Below, piece by piece: positions 21,289 to 33,440 of a stretch of DNA of 41,297 nucleotides; the first letter of the stretch is position 1; each line of letters opens with the position of its first letter. Both the position numbers and the translations under genes were made by a program. Below the pieces are notes generated by a model, which made no database searches, had not been told where the DNA came from, and was given only the letters and a program-made list of their open reading frames with translations. The DNA comes from Beroe ovata (lineage: Eukaryota; Ctenophora; Nuda; Beroida; Beroidae), in contig CAMPET010000001.1 of assembly GCA_946803715.1 (NCBI GenBank), forward strand, positions 1,450,386-1,491,682, given 5' to 3'.

Positions 21289-21690
21289 CCTGATCCACCT
21301 AAGGTGGATCAGGTGGATCAGGAGGATACCGGAATTCTGACTTGACCCCAGAGAAGCGCCACATGGATCAGAAGGATCACCTGAGATGAACCTTGGATCC
21401 ATGTGTGGATCAGGAGGGTCACAAGGAAAAATAGAATTTGACCCTTCTGATTCATACACGTGGATCACCGAGGTCACCTTAGGTGACCCTTCTGATCCAC
21501 GTTGCCCTTCCCTGGGGTCAAATTGGATTTGATTGATCCTCCTGATCCACCTAAGGTTGATCAAAGGATCAGGAGAATCACCGAATTCTGACTTGACCCC
21601 AGAGAAGCGCCACGTGGATCAGAAGGGTCACCTAAGATGAACCCTGTGATCCACGTGTGGATCAGAAGGGTCAAATTATATTTTTTAGAG
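21289..21690. repeat. foldback repeat rich in GGATCA/TGATCC
   Basis: The block starts with a near-perfect 25-bp palindrome (CCTGATCCACCTAAGG..., 21289-21313). A segment beginning GAATTCTGACTTGACCCCAG occurs directly repeated at 21332 and 21583 (251 bp apart). Inverted copies of GGATCAGAAGGGTCACCT lie between them (AGGTGACCCTTCTGATCC near 21480). Mixed direct and inverted copies suggest a foldback transposon or a nested MITE. Confidence 0.7.
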
Positions 21691-22154
21691 ATAAAAAATG
21701 AGCCTTCTGATCCGCCATAGTCATCTGAATTGTGATTTGTTTAATTTTCATTCTTCATTTGATATTTTTACTGAGATCCGAATCGCAGTTGACAGGAGAG
21801 GGCCTTACAAGTTACATCTGTAGGGTAACTGCTGATGATTCACAGTTTAGATTCTTCCCTCTCTTATGCCAATCCTTGGATTAGAAAATCGATATCCAGT
21901 ATTTTGCTATGTTTGCAGTATACCCATACACCTCTATAGATAAGACTTTGGATTGCTTGAGTTAGAGATTGAATTAGTGCTTACATACTGCTCATGAGAC
22001 TTGCTATACTATAGATGTTGAATGCAGCAAAAAGTAAAATGGGCTATCCGTCATCCAACTATTTGTGCACCACATAACATGAACATTGCCTTCCGAAATC
22101 CGAATACATGAGCACCACAAAACAATAAAACATTGCCTGTCTAGTGTCTACGAT

Positions 22155-22640
22155 TTGTCAGGTGTTACCTGACCTGTTTCTTGCGCGCGCCTTCATCGAA
22201 CGCTCAACTTTACTGACATGGCGTTGTTGATCGATGATAGACCCTGTCGAGAATTTCGTTTTGCGCGCGCGCGGCTCAAACTTATTCGCGGTTTGCATCA
22301 GCGTGAGCGGTCTAGCATCGCCAGACAAACATGGCGCTCACTTCTTCGCGGCTTATCGCGTCGCGATTGCTAGTCTCAGGCATGTACAGATTGTTTCGAC
22401 ACCTAGTTTCAGATCACCGAGTAAAATAAGGGGCCGGGCGCGCGCGGCGCAACGTGTGCACGCACAGGCTTGCGCATTAACTCCTACCTGGAATATATCG
22501 CGCGTTACAAATATTCCTCTCCCATGCGGTTCGAATGGCTTCTTTCAAAGTTCTTTGCCACCGCGTTGGACATTTCAACCCCTCTGTTTGTGGACAAATT
22601 TATATAGATACAGATTGATACTCAACATCTCCATGGTTTA
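22155..22640. repeat. CG-rich dispersed repeat, copy 1
   Basis: A sharp CG-rich island in AT-rich DNA. It opens TTGTCAGGTGTTACCTGACC and TGTTTCTTGCGCGCGCC, then CTTCATCGAA. The same opening occurs at 32857 (copy 2). CGCGCG runs recur throughout. ORFs here, such as 22234-22641, follow the base composition and are not credible genes. Confidence 0.65.
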
Positions 22641-24189
22641 GTGCCGCAAAGAAACACTCACTCAACTTTGTAAAAAAGCCAAATCTTCAAGAATTAAGAA
22701 TAGACCCAATTCACATGACCCCTCAGAGTATGCCTTAACATCAATATGTGCCTTGACAATAATAGTCCCCGCTTGTAAACGATTAATGTGCTAGCTATGG
22801 CGATTGCTTTGTGGGAGCAGTCTTATGTGCATACTGGATGTGATACCACGAGATGCTCATGGATGGATATCAGGCTATCAAAAAATGTTTGCCGAATACA
22901 TAAGGAATTCGTGCATTCATGCGGAATCAGGATTCAGAACTTAGACTCTAAGTTTGGTCAAGACAAAACGGCTTGACACGGTGGAGATCCTTACTACACC
23001 GTATGTGCCATGAAAACTGGGAATCGTAAACATGGGGTTCGGTACTGACCACTCTGTTGTCATAGAAGTTGATTGCCTCATCACAAATTGTTTTCGAAAA
23101 TTTTGAGCCTTCTCATGCCTTTGTGCTGACTGCTGATATTCATCCCACAATTGGCAGTGAGTGAAGGAACTGTCACATTCCCATGTACAAGTCACGCCAT
23201 GACACGCGTAGAACATTGCTGACAATTTACCCCGTTGACAATATCAGCAGTGCTCAATGATTCGACTAACGAGACCGGTAAATTCCCCTCTACCCGTATA
23301 TATCTGTCACGGAATACGGGACATGTTCCGATTTTGAACGACAAAACCAATGTTTACACTTTACATAGCAAAATATTATGCATTGAATATTTGAAATCTA
23401 TATTTAGTCACGTACTTGCGGGTGTTTGACCGTGGCCATTTTCGAGTTCACTCTAATAATGAATATTCAATATATTCATATTTCTATTCCAAACCGCAAA
23501 TACCTGGAATCACCAAGTATCAAAGAGTTATCATCGGTTGCACAAGCGCACTCAGAGGTGATGAAAATGTCAAAATATTTCTTGTCATTATTAAAAACTT
23601 CAGAACATACAATTGATAAATATCCCGAATAGTCTCTCGAAGACTCTAGCTCGATGTTACCTATCACGTACACTTAAAACCTTTGCGCTTTTCTCCCCAA
23701 TTTCCCCGATTCTCTAAATCAAGGAATATTGTAAGATAAAATGGAATGTGCCAGGTCATTGAATGAATCACCCCACGCTGCAAAGCGACAATTTACACTG
23801 CAGCTGTTGTGTCACCACATCCATACCCCAATAACTTCGCACTCATTTTGCTCGGGAATTTGCACGTGCACAACGCGCATCACACTCTTTTCTAAAACTA
23901 CACTCTTGTTATTTGAAACAATCTATCCAGAAATCTATCGATGGAAAATTCCGGACTTTTCGAGGAAAATCTCGGGACATATCACACACGGGTGTCACAT
24001 GATTTTCCAAATTATATGTTTCACGCATGAGAGAATTCACAGCACGCCGGACGGCATAATTGGGGTAAGCCATGAAAATACAGTTTTTCCGTCTGGAGAC
24101 GTTTCAGACAATGACATCGCGTAGTAGGATTCTTAGAATGATGGAGAATTCTGGAAATAAGGAGGGAGAGCTGATGCAACTCCCTTTTC
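22641..24189. other. no supported gene
   Basis: Several 60-130-codon ORFs on both strands (for example 23741-24124) lack splice support, domain motifs or plausible composition. I see no repeat of note. Confidence 0.45.
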
Positions 24190-24345
24190 AAACCATATTT
24201 CAGGAATTTTTGCCGTGCTTTCAATTCGAGCCCATGAGAAATGAATGCAGCAATATAGTCAGATTCCATTGTGATTGGTAGTCAACTAATGAGCAACTAG
24301 AATACAATATGTTTGAGTAAGTGTGCGACTTCCATGTTATTCAGG
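24190..24345 (+). repeat. 156-bp direct copy A, contig overlap
   Basis: AAACCATATTTCAGGAAT...TTATTCAGG. It is repeated with about eight substitutions at 24619-24774, which begins directly after the N at 24618. Confidence 0.85.
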
Positions 24346-24617
24346 CTCGATAGTAGCCGGTTTTTACGTTTATATGAGTATTGTTACGTTTATTTGAGTA
24401 TTTATAATAAAGTTTTCCGTCAATTTAGTATTAGTAAGGATTACAATGTATTATAATAACGTATTCTTGTTACAGCCTGACGATGTCGTTGAACGACGAA
24501 ATTGATCGCAATTAAAAGACGTATTTTCATTTGTAAACAGAGTCAAAAGAGAATTAACTAACTATCTCTCATCGTAACTTATGCGACTCTTATTCAATCG
24601 TCCAATCCATGAACTAT
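24346..24617 (+). other. allele-specific segment with retroelement-like 3' motif
   Basis: Present after copy A but not after copy B. It contains CTGACGATGTCGTTGAACGA and CGAAATTGATCGCAATT (24477-24513), followed by A-rich sequence. Stem-loop motifs of this kind with a CTGA...CGAAA pattern occur near the ends of several invertebrate retroelements. No coding sequence was recognised. Confidence 0.4.
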
Positions 24618-24618
24618 N

Positions 24619-24774
24619 AAACCATATTTCAGGAATCTTTGCCGTGCTTTCAATTCGAGACCATGAGAAATGAATGCAGCAATATAGTCAGATTCCATTG
24701 TGATTCGTAGTCAACTTATGAACAACTAGAATATAATATGTTTGAGTAAGTGTGCGACTTCCATGTTATTCAGG
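24619..24774 (+). repeat. 156-bp direct copy B, contig overlap
   Basis: This is the second copy of 24190-24345. Downstream sequence differs: copy A runs into 272 bp that copy B lacks. That fits an allele-specific insertion or a wrong join. Confidence 0.85.
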
Positions 24775-27700
24775 ACAACTGCAAAGACGTCCCCACTGTA
24801 TGGAAAACGTACAAAAGCGCACGTTCCAAGCACCCAACATAGCTAACATTAAACAACGCAGAGTTGCTGAAGATAACGACTTGGGGGATTTCACATTTAT
24901 AATAATTATGCTCGGACCTATTATTTGTATCATTATTCCGGGTAGCATACGGTAGAAGCTTATGAGTGTTTAACAATGTTACAGATTAACTGGCAGCCTC
25001 ACGTCGAGAGCAGGGGTCTGGCTATGAATCACATGAAACCTGTTGGCTGTCACAACATTTCCTTGTGTTTTTATCCGCTATTCAACACCATTAATTCCTA
25101 ATATAGTAAGATAGTTTTACTCAATCGCGTGATTTCACTCAGTTCTTATTTCCATCATCAACGTCCAGTCTATTTCCTTTCATCAGAAATTCACAAGACT
25201 GTGTTTTAGACTCAGTTGCACTTCACAGTTCACAATATGTTTGATAGTGAACAGTCAACACCCCGCCAGTAAAACCCAAAATTGGCCCTTCATTCAAGCC
25301 TCATGAAGTGCAGAAAATCCAACATCAGATATCGTTCTGGCTGAATTTCAGCGTAATGCGTTTTCGGGGTTTCTTTTGGGAAAATGCGTGATTTGTGTTT
25401 TCCGATATATTTATCCTGACGGACTGATGTGAGATCAGTTATTTCGTTTAAAATTTCAAATCATTCCGGACTCAACTTTGTTTCCTGTTGAAATGTTCGA
25501 TTTTCATCAGAATTTTAACAGTAAACCTTCCGCTTCGTACCTATGAGACTGGAATAACTTTCATAAGAGTAGGAGCACACAACTTAGTCACACTAAGCTA
25601 TCGGCTATGAAAGATCACAAGCGCTTGAAATATCGCGAAATGGCTGATGCCATGCTTTGGTTGGCTTGATACGATAGAATCACTAATCACTATCAATTAG
25701 GCATATATCTCTGCCAATATCCCCCAACCTAGCCGAGGGTAGCATCACGGGTGAGTGGAGCTGTAGGTAGCTGCCTGTGTAAGAGGGGTGGCTATAACAA
25801 GGTCTTCTTCCTATCATCACCTTGTCACGCGGTCATGTGTTTCTCCTGTTTATAACGCATATGTTGAATATATGTTATTCAGGCATGAACAATCCCCACA
25901 TACCCATGTGTGCTAGACAGTGAGACAAGTGTAGGGCATGAGAGTTATCAGGTGAGCCAAGTTCGCGGGTGTCAGAGTAATGGCCGCTCAAAGTGTGTGT
26001 CTCATTGCTTGACACAGTGACAGTCCTTTTGACGAAGGAAAGACACGGATCGTTGACTCTTTGAATTTGTTTGACATCTTAACAAATTGAGATATTTAGC
26101 ATACTCACAGACCTCAAATCATCTTTATTTTAATCGTCGTAATGGAATGCCATCTTTTTATAGTAAGTATCCACAGTCCCTTGCCATGCATCTGAAAAGG
26201 ATGCCTAGAATCTATACCACATTGTCTGATTCAAACTCAGAATTATATGCTTAGAAACAGATGTCTGATATTTCCTATAAGATAGCAGGTACCAACTACA
26301 GTATCTATTATAGTGTTTTGCGTACCTAGATAGCTAGGTGTGAACGATTACAGAGATTGAAATGTCATCCTCACTTGTGCGGGCGTTGACAACTTCTACC
26401 ACAGTTTCACAAGCTCACACCATTACAGAGCTAAGCTATGTCACGATCTGAATGTGAGCTTCACATTATATAGCCCAACATACCGCTTGCCATTCTCTAA
26501 ACCTTATCACCTTGATCGTGATGAAATGTAGACCTTCTTGGTGCTAGACTTGCGAGTCTTGCTTAATTTGGTTAACGCAAATCAAAAGTCACAACTGTCG
26601 CATTCCGATCAGTGATTTTTTCTGCTCCTCTATTCGATCACCAATTGTGCTGTGAACATTATTTGCAAAGCTCATCCTCTATTATTTCCTGGTTTTATTA
26701 CAGTATTCTGTGCGATCAAACTTGGTTACCAACTTCTGGGCCTCCTTTGTTAGGTAACCAACTTGCAAACTTTATCACTTAGCAAATTTTCAAATCTTAC
26801 CAACATCAGTGCAATGAAATGTTAGGACGGTTAACGGATATCTGTGTGAAAAATCCTTAAAACAAGCGCAAAATTATCTTAGGAAAACAGATAAGTCTAA
26901 GGCAGGGAACTGTGTGCATATTCTCTACTCGAACAAGATACCTATCTCATTCAGTATAATGCAACTCAACAGCATTCCTGCAGCTAATTAAGCACATGGA
27001 AAGTAACCAAGTCTGGATACTGGACCCTGTGAAAATCCACCTGTCTTCATATTATATCCAAATCCGGACTCATTTTTTCGCAGAGTACGTCTACTTTCTG
27101 TCTCCCTTAACAAATTTCTCTCCCATGTTTCATTCTGACTAAGTTTCTGCAATATCTACGTATCTAAAAACATGTAGGTACATGAACTTGCATATGAAGG
27201 TAGTGCACCGTTGAATGACTTTCCTGAAAACATATAAAATTCCATTCACAGTTGTGAAAGTGGGTGTTAAAATATTGGCATATTCCTTGTTATACATGTT
27301 GTAACATAACAGAATAATGCCTAGAATCGCTGCAAACTGTGAAAATGCGATTTTTTAAATTGTGCGATTCACGTGAGAGTTTTGCTCTTATATTCCTTTA
27401 AACGTTCTTCGTTTTTGTAGTAGGTCGGTAGTATCCTTCAACGCACAGTTTCCAGTTTTAACCAGTCAAGAAGACGCATGAAACTTTCATTCGAATATTA
27501 TAAATATCCGAGTTCAAGTTTTTGGTACAAGAATCTTGTGAAACCTGCTGATTTTGCCGACAAACGTAGTAATTTAAAATGAATTTCACAACTCCCTGGA
27601 CTTTTCAGCATCTCACGCGTGAAGCTGCTGCACTTCACAACCTTTCATTTTCTGTGTCAACTTTCCCAATCCCAACTCTCGACCTACACAACTTTTACAA

Positions 27701-27801
27701 ATGAAATAAAAAGTTCTCTCTTAATCAGAATGTAGGTCTTACATTCTGATGCACTCGTTACCGTTCCATCAAAGGATTTTCATTTTATAAGTGAGAAAGC
27801 G
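24775..27801. other. intergenic, nothing recognised
   Basis: AT-rich with no exon, element or RNA gene that I can support. A donor-like CACGGGTGAGTGG at about 25746 could belong to an unidentified 5' exon of the gene at 28670, with no other evidence. Confidence 0.4.
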
Positions 27802-28225
27802 ATGTGGAGCATGCTACTTTTTACGTCTATCGATCGGAATCCAGAATTTACTTTGAGCCCGTCTGAACACAATCCTGTCAATGTTGCAACTTCCGGTCTT
27901 GGAAGGGCGTTTTCTACTTCCCAAAGAGGTGACAGCTTAAATCATTGCTCTCCTTTCAACTGCTTCACCTGTTCTCATTTCTCCGTTCTCAGACATGTGA
28001 CGTCATTTCTCCGCTCTCTGAAAATCCGCGTGCAAAGTGTTGAAAATGTACTAGGACTAACGTGTTTGACTTACAAAGTTCGCACCTATGATGTTTGCAT
28101 GAGCCGCAGATACCTTTCATCAGAGTCCTCGAATTCACGGTTTGCAGCTTCTTGTGTGTTAACTGATAGCTCCTTGCGTCTCAACACGGATTCGCAATCA
28201 GTTTGTGCTTTACGAGTTACGAGGG
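27802..28225 (+). other. candidate 5' exon of the helix-protein gene
   Basis: A 144-codon ORF (27802-28236) precedes a good donor, ACGAGG|GTAAGC, at 28225/28226. The next acceptor is TTATGCAG at 28606. Splicing the two leaves the ORF frame with an early stop, so this would be 5' UTR and not coding. The ORF product is Ser- and Cys-rich and matches nothing I know. Without transcript data it may be chance. Confidence 0.25.
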
Positions 28226-28669
28226 TAAGCAGCTAATGTGCCATGATTCACGACCTGAGTCCTAAATTCTGTTAAATTAATATTACCGTCCATTTCACGT
28301 TCTCTAGCAGAACCTGAAACACATATTGACAATCGCTTCTTGTTACGAATATCAGCTATTTTGTACGACAAATCACACTTGCTAAAACCGTCCAGCCAGA
28401 TTTCCGAGAAAAGCTTCGTTCCCTCCAACTTAATTCCTCAGTAATTTCTACACATGTTTGACGCAATGGCGCACTGACACAATTATTAGGCATACATTTG
28501 CGAATATGGATTTGCTGCAATTTGCATATTAATTTATCATACTAGTTTGTCGATTCTGAACATTGCAATTTTCATCACGAGTTAATACTAGTTAATATTG
28601 CTGTATTATGCAGGAACTTCACCCCCTTTTCATTATTCTAGTGAAGTTGACAAGCTCAAGAACATAATC

Positions 28670-30698
28670 ATGGCATCCCAGTATCGAAGGGGTGATTCTA
28701 TTTTCACCAATGACAGATACCGGTTCTGTACGATGGATCCTGAAGAGATGAGGAAGGAGCTCCGACTTGTCTCATATCCCCGAGCTGAGCCTATCCTCAC
28801 AGACTGGTCAATGGGTCCCGTTCATGCCAAGAAATACACCTGTTCATTTGACGAGACAACTCTAAATGGTAGAACACCTCTAGTCATCGACGACGATAAC
28901 GACATGCTGGGCGAGTACGAGCGCAAGAAAGAGCATAGGTTCAAACTGCAGAGGGACGAAGAAATGAGGATGAATGAGGAATGGGAAAGAAAGAGGCAGG
29001 AACGACTGGAGCGGGAAAAGGCTGAGGCAGAACGGTTAGAACAAGAGGAGCGAGAGTGGAACAGGATGGAAGCTGAAAGACTGGAGAAACTACGAGCAGC
29101 TCGAGCAGAGAAGGAGAGAGCAAGGCTGGAGAGGGAGAAACAAAGGTTTGAGGAGGAGGAGAGGGAGCGTGCTAGGAAGTTAGCAGAAAGAGAAGCGGCT
29201 GCAAGACGACGTGCAGAAGAGGCTAGACTGGAGGAGGAAAGGATCAAGAAGGAGCGAGCTGAAAGAGAAAGACTGGCTAGGGAGAGGAGAGAGCAGGAGG
29301 AAAGAGAAAGACTAGAACGAGAAGCGAGGCTAGCAGCAGAGAGGGAAGCAAGATTCAAAGCAATGAAAGAAGAGGAGGAACGGATAGAACGGGAAGCAAA
29401 GGAGAGGGAAGAGGCTGAGGAGAGAGAACGACAGAGGAGAAGAGAAGAGGAAGAAAAGAAGAGAAGGGAGGAGCAAGAAAGATTAGAATGGGAAAGATCA
29501 GAGCGGGAGCGACTGACAAGAGAAAGAGAGGAGGCTGAGAGACTTGCTCAGGAAGAAGCAGCACGATTGGCGAAGGAAGAGGCAGAAAGGTTGGCAAGAG
29601 AGGAAGCTGAGCGACAAAAAGCCCAGGAAGAGGCAGAGAGACTTGCTCGAGAGGAGGCTGAGAGAATTGCAAGGGAAGAGGCTGAGAGAATAGCTCGAGA
29701 AGAAGCTGAACAACTGGCCAGAGAGGAGGCTGATCGATTGGCCAGAGAGCATGCAGAAATGCAAGCTAAGAAGGAAGCTGAGAGGTTGGCGAGAGAAGAG
29801 GCTGAAAGACTTGCCAGAGAGCAAGCAGAACGATTGGCTATAGAGGCAGCAGAAAGGGTGAAAAGGGAAGCTGAAGAAAAAGAAGCAGCAGAAAGGGCAG
29901 CTCGTGAAAGGAATGAGAGAGAAGCCAAAGAGAAAGCAGAGAGGGAAGAAAGGGAAGAAAGGGAACGGTCTGAACGTGCAGCAAGAGAGAAGGCTGAAAG
30001 GGATGCAAGGGAGAGAAAAGCTTTTGAATTGAGGGAGAGGCTTGAAAGGGAAGCACGTGAGAAAGCCGAAAGAGAAGCTAAGAAGGAATTAGAGCGAATT
30101 GAACGTGAAAAGAGAGCTTTAGAAGAAGAAGGTAATAGGCATTGGTACTGGTGACGGCAATAATTTCACAAATTGCTTAATTGTTGATATGACTGTTTAA
30201 AGGAAAACTTTTCAGAGGAGAAAAAGAGAAGGGAAGTTGGTGAGTTGGTTGAGAAGTTAGTAAAAATACCTGGATTCGAGAATAAACATATATAAATGGA
30301 AGCAGCTCTTCAAAAGTAATTTGAATGCAGTGCTTTATTTCAGGCAAGCTCAAAATTCCCAGCTTTGATAAAGCAGAAGATAAGGACCAGAAAACTGTTG
30401 GAAAGCTCAAATTTGCTGGTCTTGAAGTGAGTGGTTGATTCAATTCGATTCAAACACAATTACTAATCCGTCCATTTCATAATGCACATTTCTTAGGCAG
30501 ATATTATGATGAGAAATTAACTGACAAAAGTGATGATGTTTGTGTAATCCAAATTACCAAGGGTGATGATGATCCGCATCCCAGGGCGAAAATGCTGAAC
30601 GACAAAGTGTTAAGGTGGGGAAGTTAAATTTGGGAGCATTTGGAGTGCAAGATACAAAATCTCCTGCCCCCGTCAGATCCTGGAAAAAGAGGAAATAA
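28670..30698 (+). CDS. E/R/K-rich long-helix protein, 552 aa, three coding exons
   Basis: Exons: 28607-30131 (ATG at 28670, context ATCATGG), 30344-30426 and 30585-30698 (TAA 30696-30698). Joins are phase 1 then phase 0, all GT-AG. Residues 1-90 are a mixed globular-type segment ([19 protein letters not shown], then [20 protein letters not shown]). Residues about 95-485 are almost entirely E, R, K, A and L: first irregular ER/K sequence, then many AERLAREE octads. This is typical of a single alpha-helix or extended coiled coil. The C-terminus has three related motifs: [17 protein letters not shown] and VGKLNLGAF, then PVRSWKKRK. There is no signal peptide or membrane segment. A cytoskeletal or motor-associated spacer role is an inference from composition, and I do not recognise an orthologue. 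The 178-codon and shorter minus-strand ORFs inside it are shadows. Confidence 0.8.
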
Positions 30699-31784
30699 TC
30701 AGGAGTGAGAGAGTAAGTAGGTAGTGACTAGTGACACCATATTTTTCAATGAAAAGCCTGTAATGTAGATAGATCTTCCAGTATTGCTTTTCTATTATTA
30801 TCCTGATTTCACCATTGAAATTCAACTTGCACTCAGGTTGAATTCACTTGATTATAGACATCAACACCCTGGGCATCCATCAGTGACTAAATCTCAATAA
30901 GCTTCAGGGAGAAATGACCTTTTTGCATATCATGAAACTGCAGAAGGCAATAGGTACAGGCCATTGCAACCTAATGATATCCTATTTTTTTCTGATCACT
31001 TCATGGAACAAACTATAATGATTGGTTGTGATGGCAAAGAATATTTTGAATTTTCGTTTCATTAGGTAGGTGTTAATTAGAGACATTAATCCGATACTTT
31101 CTGGATAAACATTTGCACTTGTTGTTCCAGCATTATCAGTTTCAATAAACTGATGGTGAAACAAGTCGACTATCATGTAGAAACAATTCATTATTATGCT
31201 AATCATTTTATGAAGGGTTACTCACATTGTGATGTTTTTAAATACTTTTTGTTCTTTCCAATTTTAATTACCGCGGATTATCTGTATAGACAGTATTGCC
31301 AAAGGCTTTTGATAACAATCTAGACAAATAATATTAAACAATATGAAATAGCAATCCATGATGGAAGATCATTAGTTTTTTGTGGATGCTTTTGCTTGTA
31401 CCAGAAAAAAAATATTTCGCATGTTATGCAATATCTTTACATGGTATACATACCACTGTCAAAGTATGGGATTTGTACCATAAGTGATTTGATCAGCCTT
31501 TTGCTTAGTAGTTAGTAATGATAAGAAATGAAATTTTTGTACTATACTTATAGTGGCACATCAACTTATTTGAATGCACCCTAAGTCTTTTATGCACTCT
31601 TAGTCTCTTATTGAGCACCCTTCGTCTCTTATTTGAATTCACTTTTGTCTCTTTGAATGCACCCTTAGTCTCAGATTGCAGTGTAAGAGAATAGAACTGA
31701 CCAATGGTAAGCCCAAGGGAAAGCAGGGGCAGCACAACTTGCAACAGATGTCAGATATTCAGATCAGTCAGCACTAATTGATCT
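30699..31784. other. 3' flank of the helix-protein gene
   Basis: AT-rich and without recognised exons. Contains a degenerate repeat of GAATGCACCCTTAGTCTCTT at 31571-31677, about 4 units of 25-28 bp. Confidence 0.5.
31144..31149 (+). terminator. candidate polyadenylation signal AATAAA
   Basis: It lies about 445 bp after the stop codon of the helix-protein gene on the same strand, in AT-rich 3' flank. A variant (CAATAAG) occurs nearer, at about 30895. Confidence 0.3.
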
Positions 31785-32123
31785 ATGCCACACAGGTATC
31801 CCCTACAATTGCTGATTTGGTCAGAGATTGAGAGTAGTATTGTGCAATCTTGCGATTTTGCAGCCTTGCTAACTGTTTTCATAGCATTGAATGGCCTAGC
31901 TCCAGAATACCTTTCATCCCTTGTGAGTTATAATAACATCAGTAGGAGCAGAATCCCAACTCTGAAATCGTACATACACGAATCTAAGATGGGATGCCAA
32001 TCATTCAGTTACACTGCTGCTGCATTGTGGAACAATTTACCACATAACATTAGATCTTGTGAGAGCTTACAAACATTTAAAAGTGTTTTGAAAACTCATT
32101 TACTCAAGAGATGTTATGATTGA
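31785..32123 (+). mobile_element. LINE relic: C-terminal end of a reverse-transcriptase ORF
   Basis: The frame ends TGA at 32121-32123 and reads VFIALNGLAPEYLSSLVSYN, then RSRIPTL, then GCQSFSYTAAALWNNLPHNI, then ESLQTFKSVLKTHLLKRCYD. This is the standard C-terminal signature of CR1/L2/jockey-like LINE polyproteins in animals (LNGLAPEYLSSL, G-SFSY-A-LWN-LP, F-S-LKTHL). The upstream part (31785-31890) is degenerate and no RT catalytic motif is present. It is a dead 5'-truncated copy. Confidence 0.85.
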
Positions 32124-32856
32124 ATCGTTATCATAAAGCAAAATTTCAACCTAATTTATAGTTACCCCATGGATGAAAGGAAATTTTCAGTACCCATTTA
32201 TTATTCAATGTCCAGATGATTGGACATTGTAGACAGTGATACAAAGTCAATTATTCAATGTCAATATTTTTCAATGTGGACACAGTTGTGCATAGGACTA
32301 AAAAAAACTTATTTTCTTCCTTGTTACTGTGTATAAGCAACTATAATTCACTACTACTGTTATTATTTTTTATTGAATATCATATCAAAAGGTGACACCC
32401 AATGTTCTAAGTACTTTGGCATAGCAACTCTAACTAGGTTCATGGAATCGGCTGGGGCTTTCAAATGAAAGGTGTTATCATCCCACAATAATGAGTTCTT
32501 CTTGTTTTCCAGGAGTCTGAGCATTCTTGATTGAGGTTGCTAAGAAGGGGAAGTGCTCTTGAAATAGGGTTGGTAAAATTTGACTCCACAAGCTTGCACT
32601 TCTTGTAATTAGGTACCTCAATAGAGTAGAGCATAGAATAGAATAGAATAGAATGACTTTGACGGAAGATCAACTCAATAGTACTTATATTTTCAATGGC
32701 ATTCTCAAAGGAAGTACAATACATTGCATTGACTGAATGTCTTCAGCCCATTGAATTTAACTGTGTAACTCCCGACCTAATTATATTTGATATTGATAGT
32801 CGAGCGATTTCTTTTTACCATTTCTGGTGGGATTTTATATTTTATTCTACCAATTT

Positions 32857-33440
32857 ACTTGTCAGATGTTACCTGACCTGTTTCCCGCGCGAGCGCGCCT
32901 TCATCGAAGGCCTTCGATGGAGGCGCGCGCGCCGCGCGCGAGAAACAGAGGGCAGATAAAATCTGGCAACCAATTTGCCCCTGGCAACCGGGCGGAATCT
33001 CGATTGCGCGGCGCCAACGCAGCTCAGTGACATGAAAGACCCTAGTACAAAATTATAAAAAGCTGAACTTTTGATAGTAAGCAATCAATGCAATTTAATG
33101 CTATTATAAATTATTGTTATTGAAAGTCAAGTCTGATCGCGCGGCGACGCGCGCGGCTCGAGAATGACGGCAAAACGCACAAGTTGACACCGATCTTTGG
33201 CTGCTGCTTCATGGCTCGCGTTGCGCGGTCAAATTGGTTACAGGCTAGCATTGCCATGCCATTCGCCAGGCAACTAATAAAAATTAGTGATGCACAGATG
33301 CGTGGTCATTGTTGTTGAATTAGTTTTAGTTCAAATTTTATTTCTCGGCTAAGCAAGGTTGTCTCAAAATATGAAATAGTGGCGTTAGTGTTCCCGCGCT
33401 GCGTGACCCAAATACTCCGCGCGCGCTGCGCGTCTCCTTT
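32857..33440. repeat. CG-rich dispersed repeat, copy 2, with long hairpin
   Basis: It opens TTGTCAGATGTTACCTGACC and TGTTTCCCGCGCGAGCGCGC, homologous to 22155. A hairpin is centred at 32910/32911: TGTTTCCCGCGCG...CATCGAAGG, then CCTTCGATGG...CGCGCGAGAAACA, with arms of about 34 bp. CG-rich sequence continues with gaps to 33440. Shared GCTCA...TGACATG...AGACCCT segments follow the opening in both copies. Confidence 0.65.

Noticed and set aside
22525-22540. GGTTCGAAT, resembling a tRNA T-loop
   Set aside because: No acceptor stem, anticodon arm or D-loop could be built around it on either strand.
22234-22641. 135-codon plus ORF
   Set aside because: It lies in the CG-rich dispersed repeat. The composition follows CGCG runs and there is no domain or splice context.
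24021-24060. HERIHSTPDG, resembling a C2H2 zinc-finger linker
   Set aside because: No cysteine pair in the right place and no second finger, so a chance match.
28822-29928. Long minus-strand Ser/Leu-rich ORFs (up to 178 codons)
   Set aside because: Antisense shadows of the E/R/K-rich exon, whose codon bias removes stops from the opposite strand.
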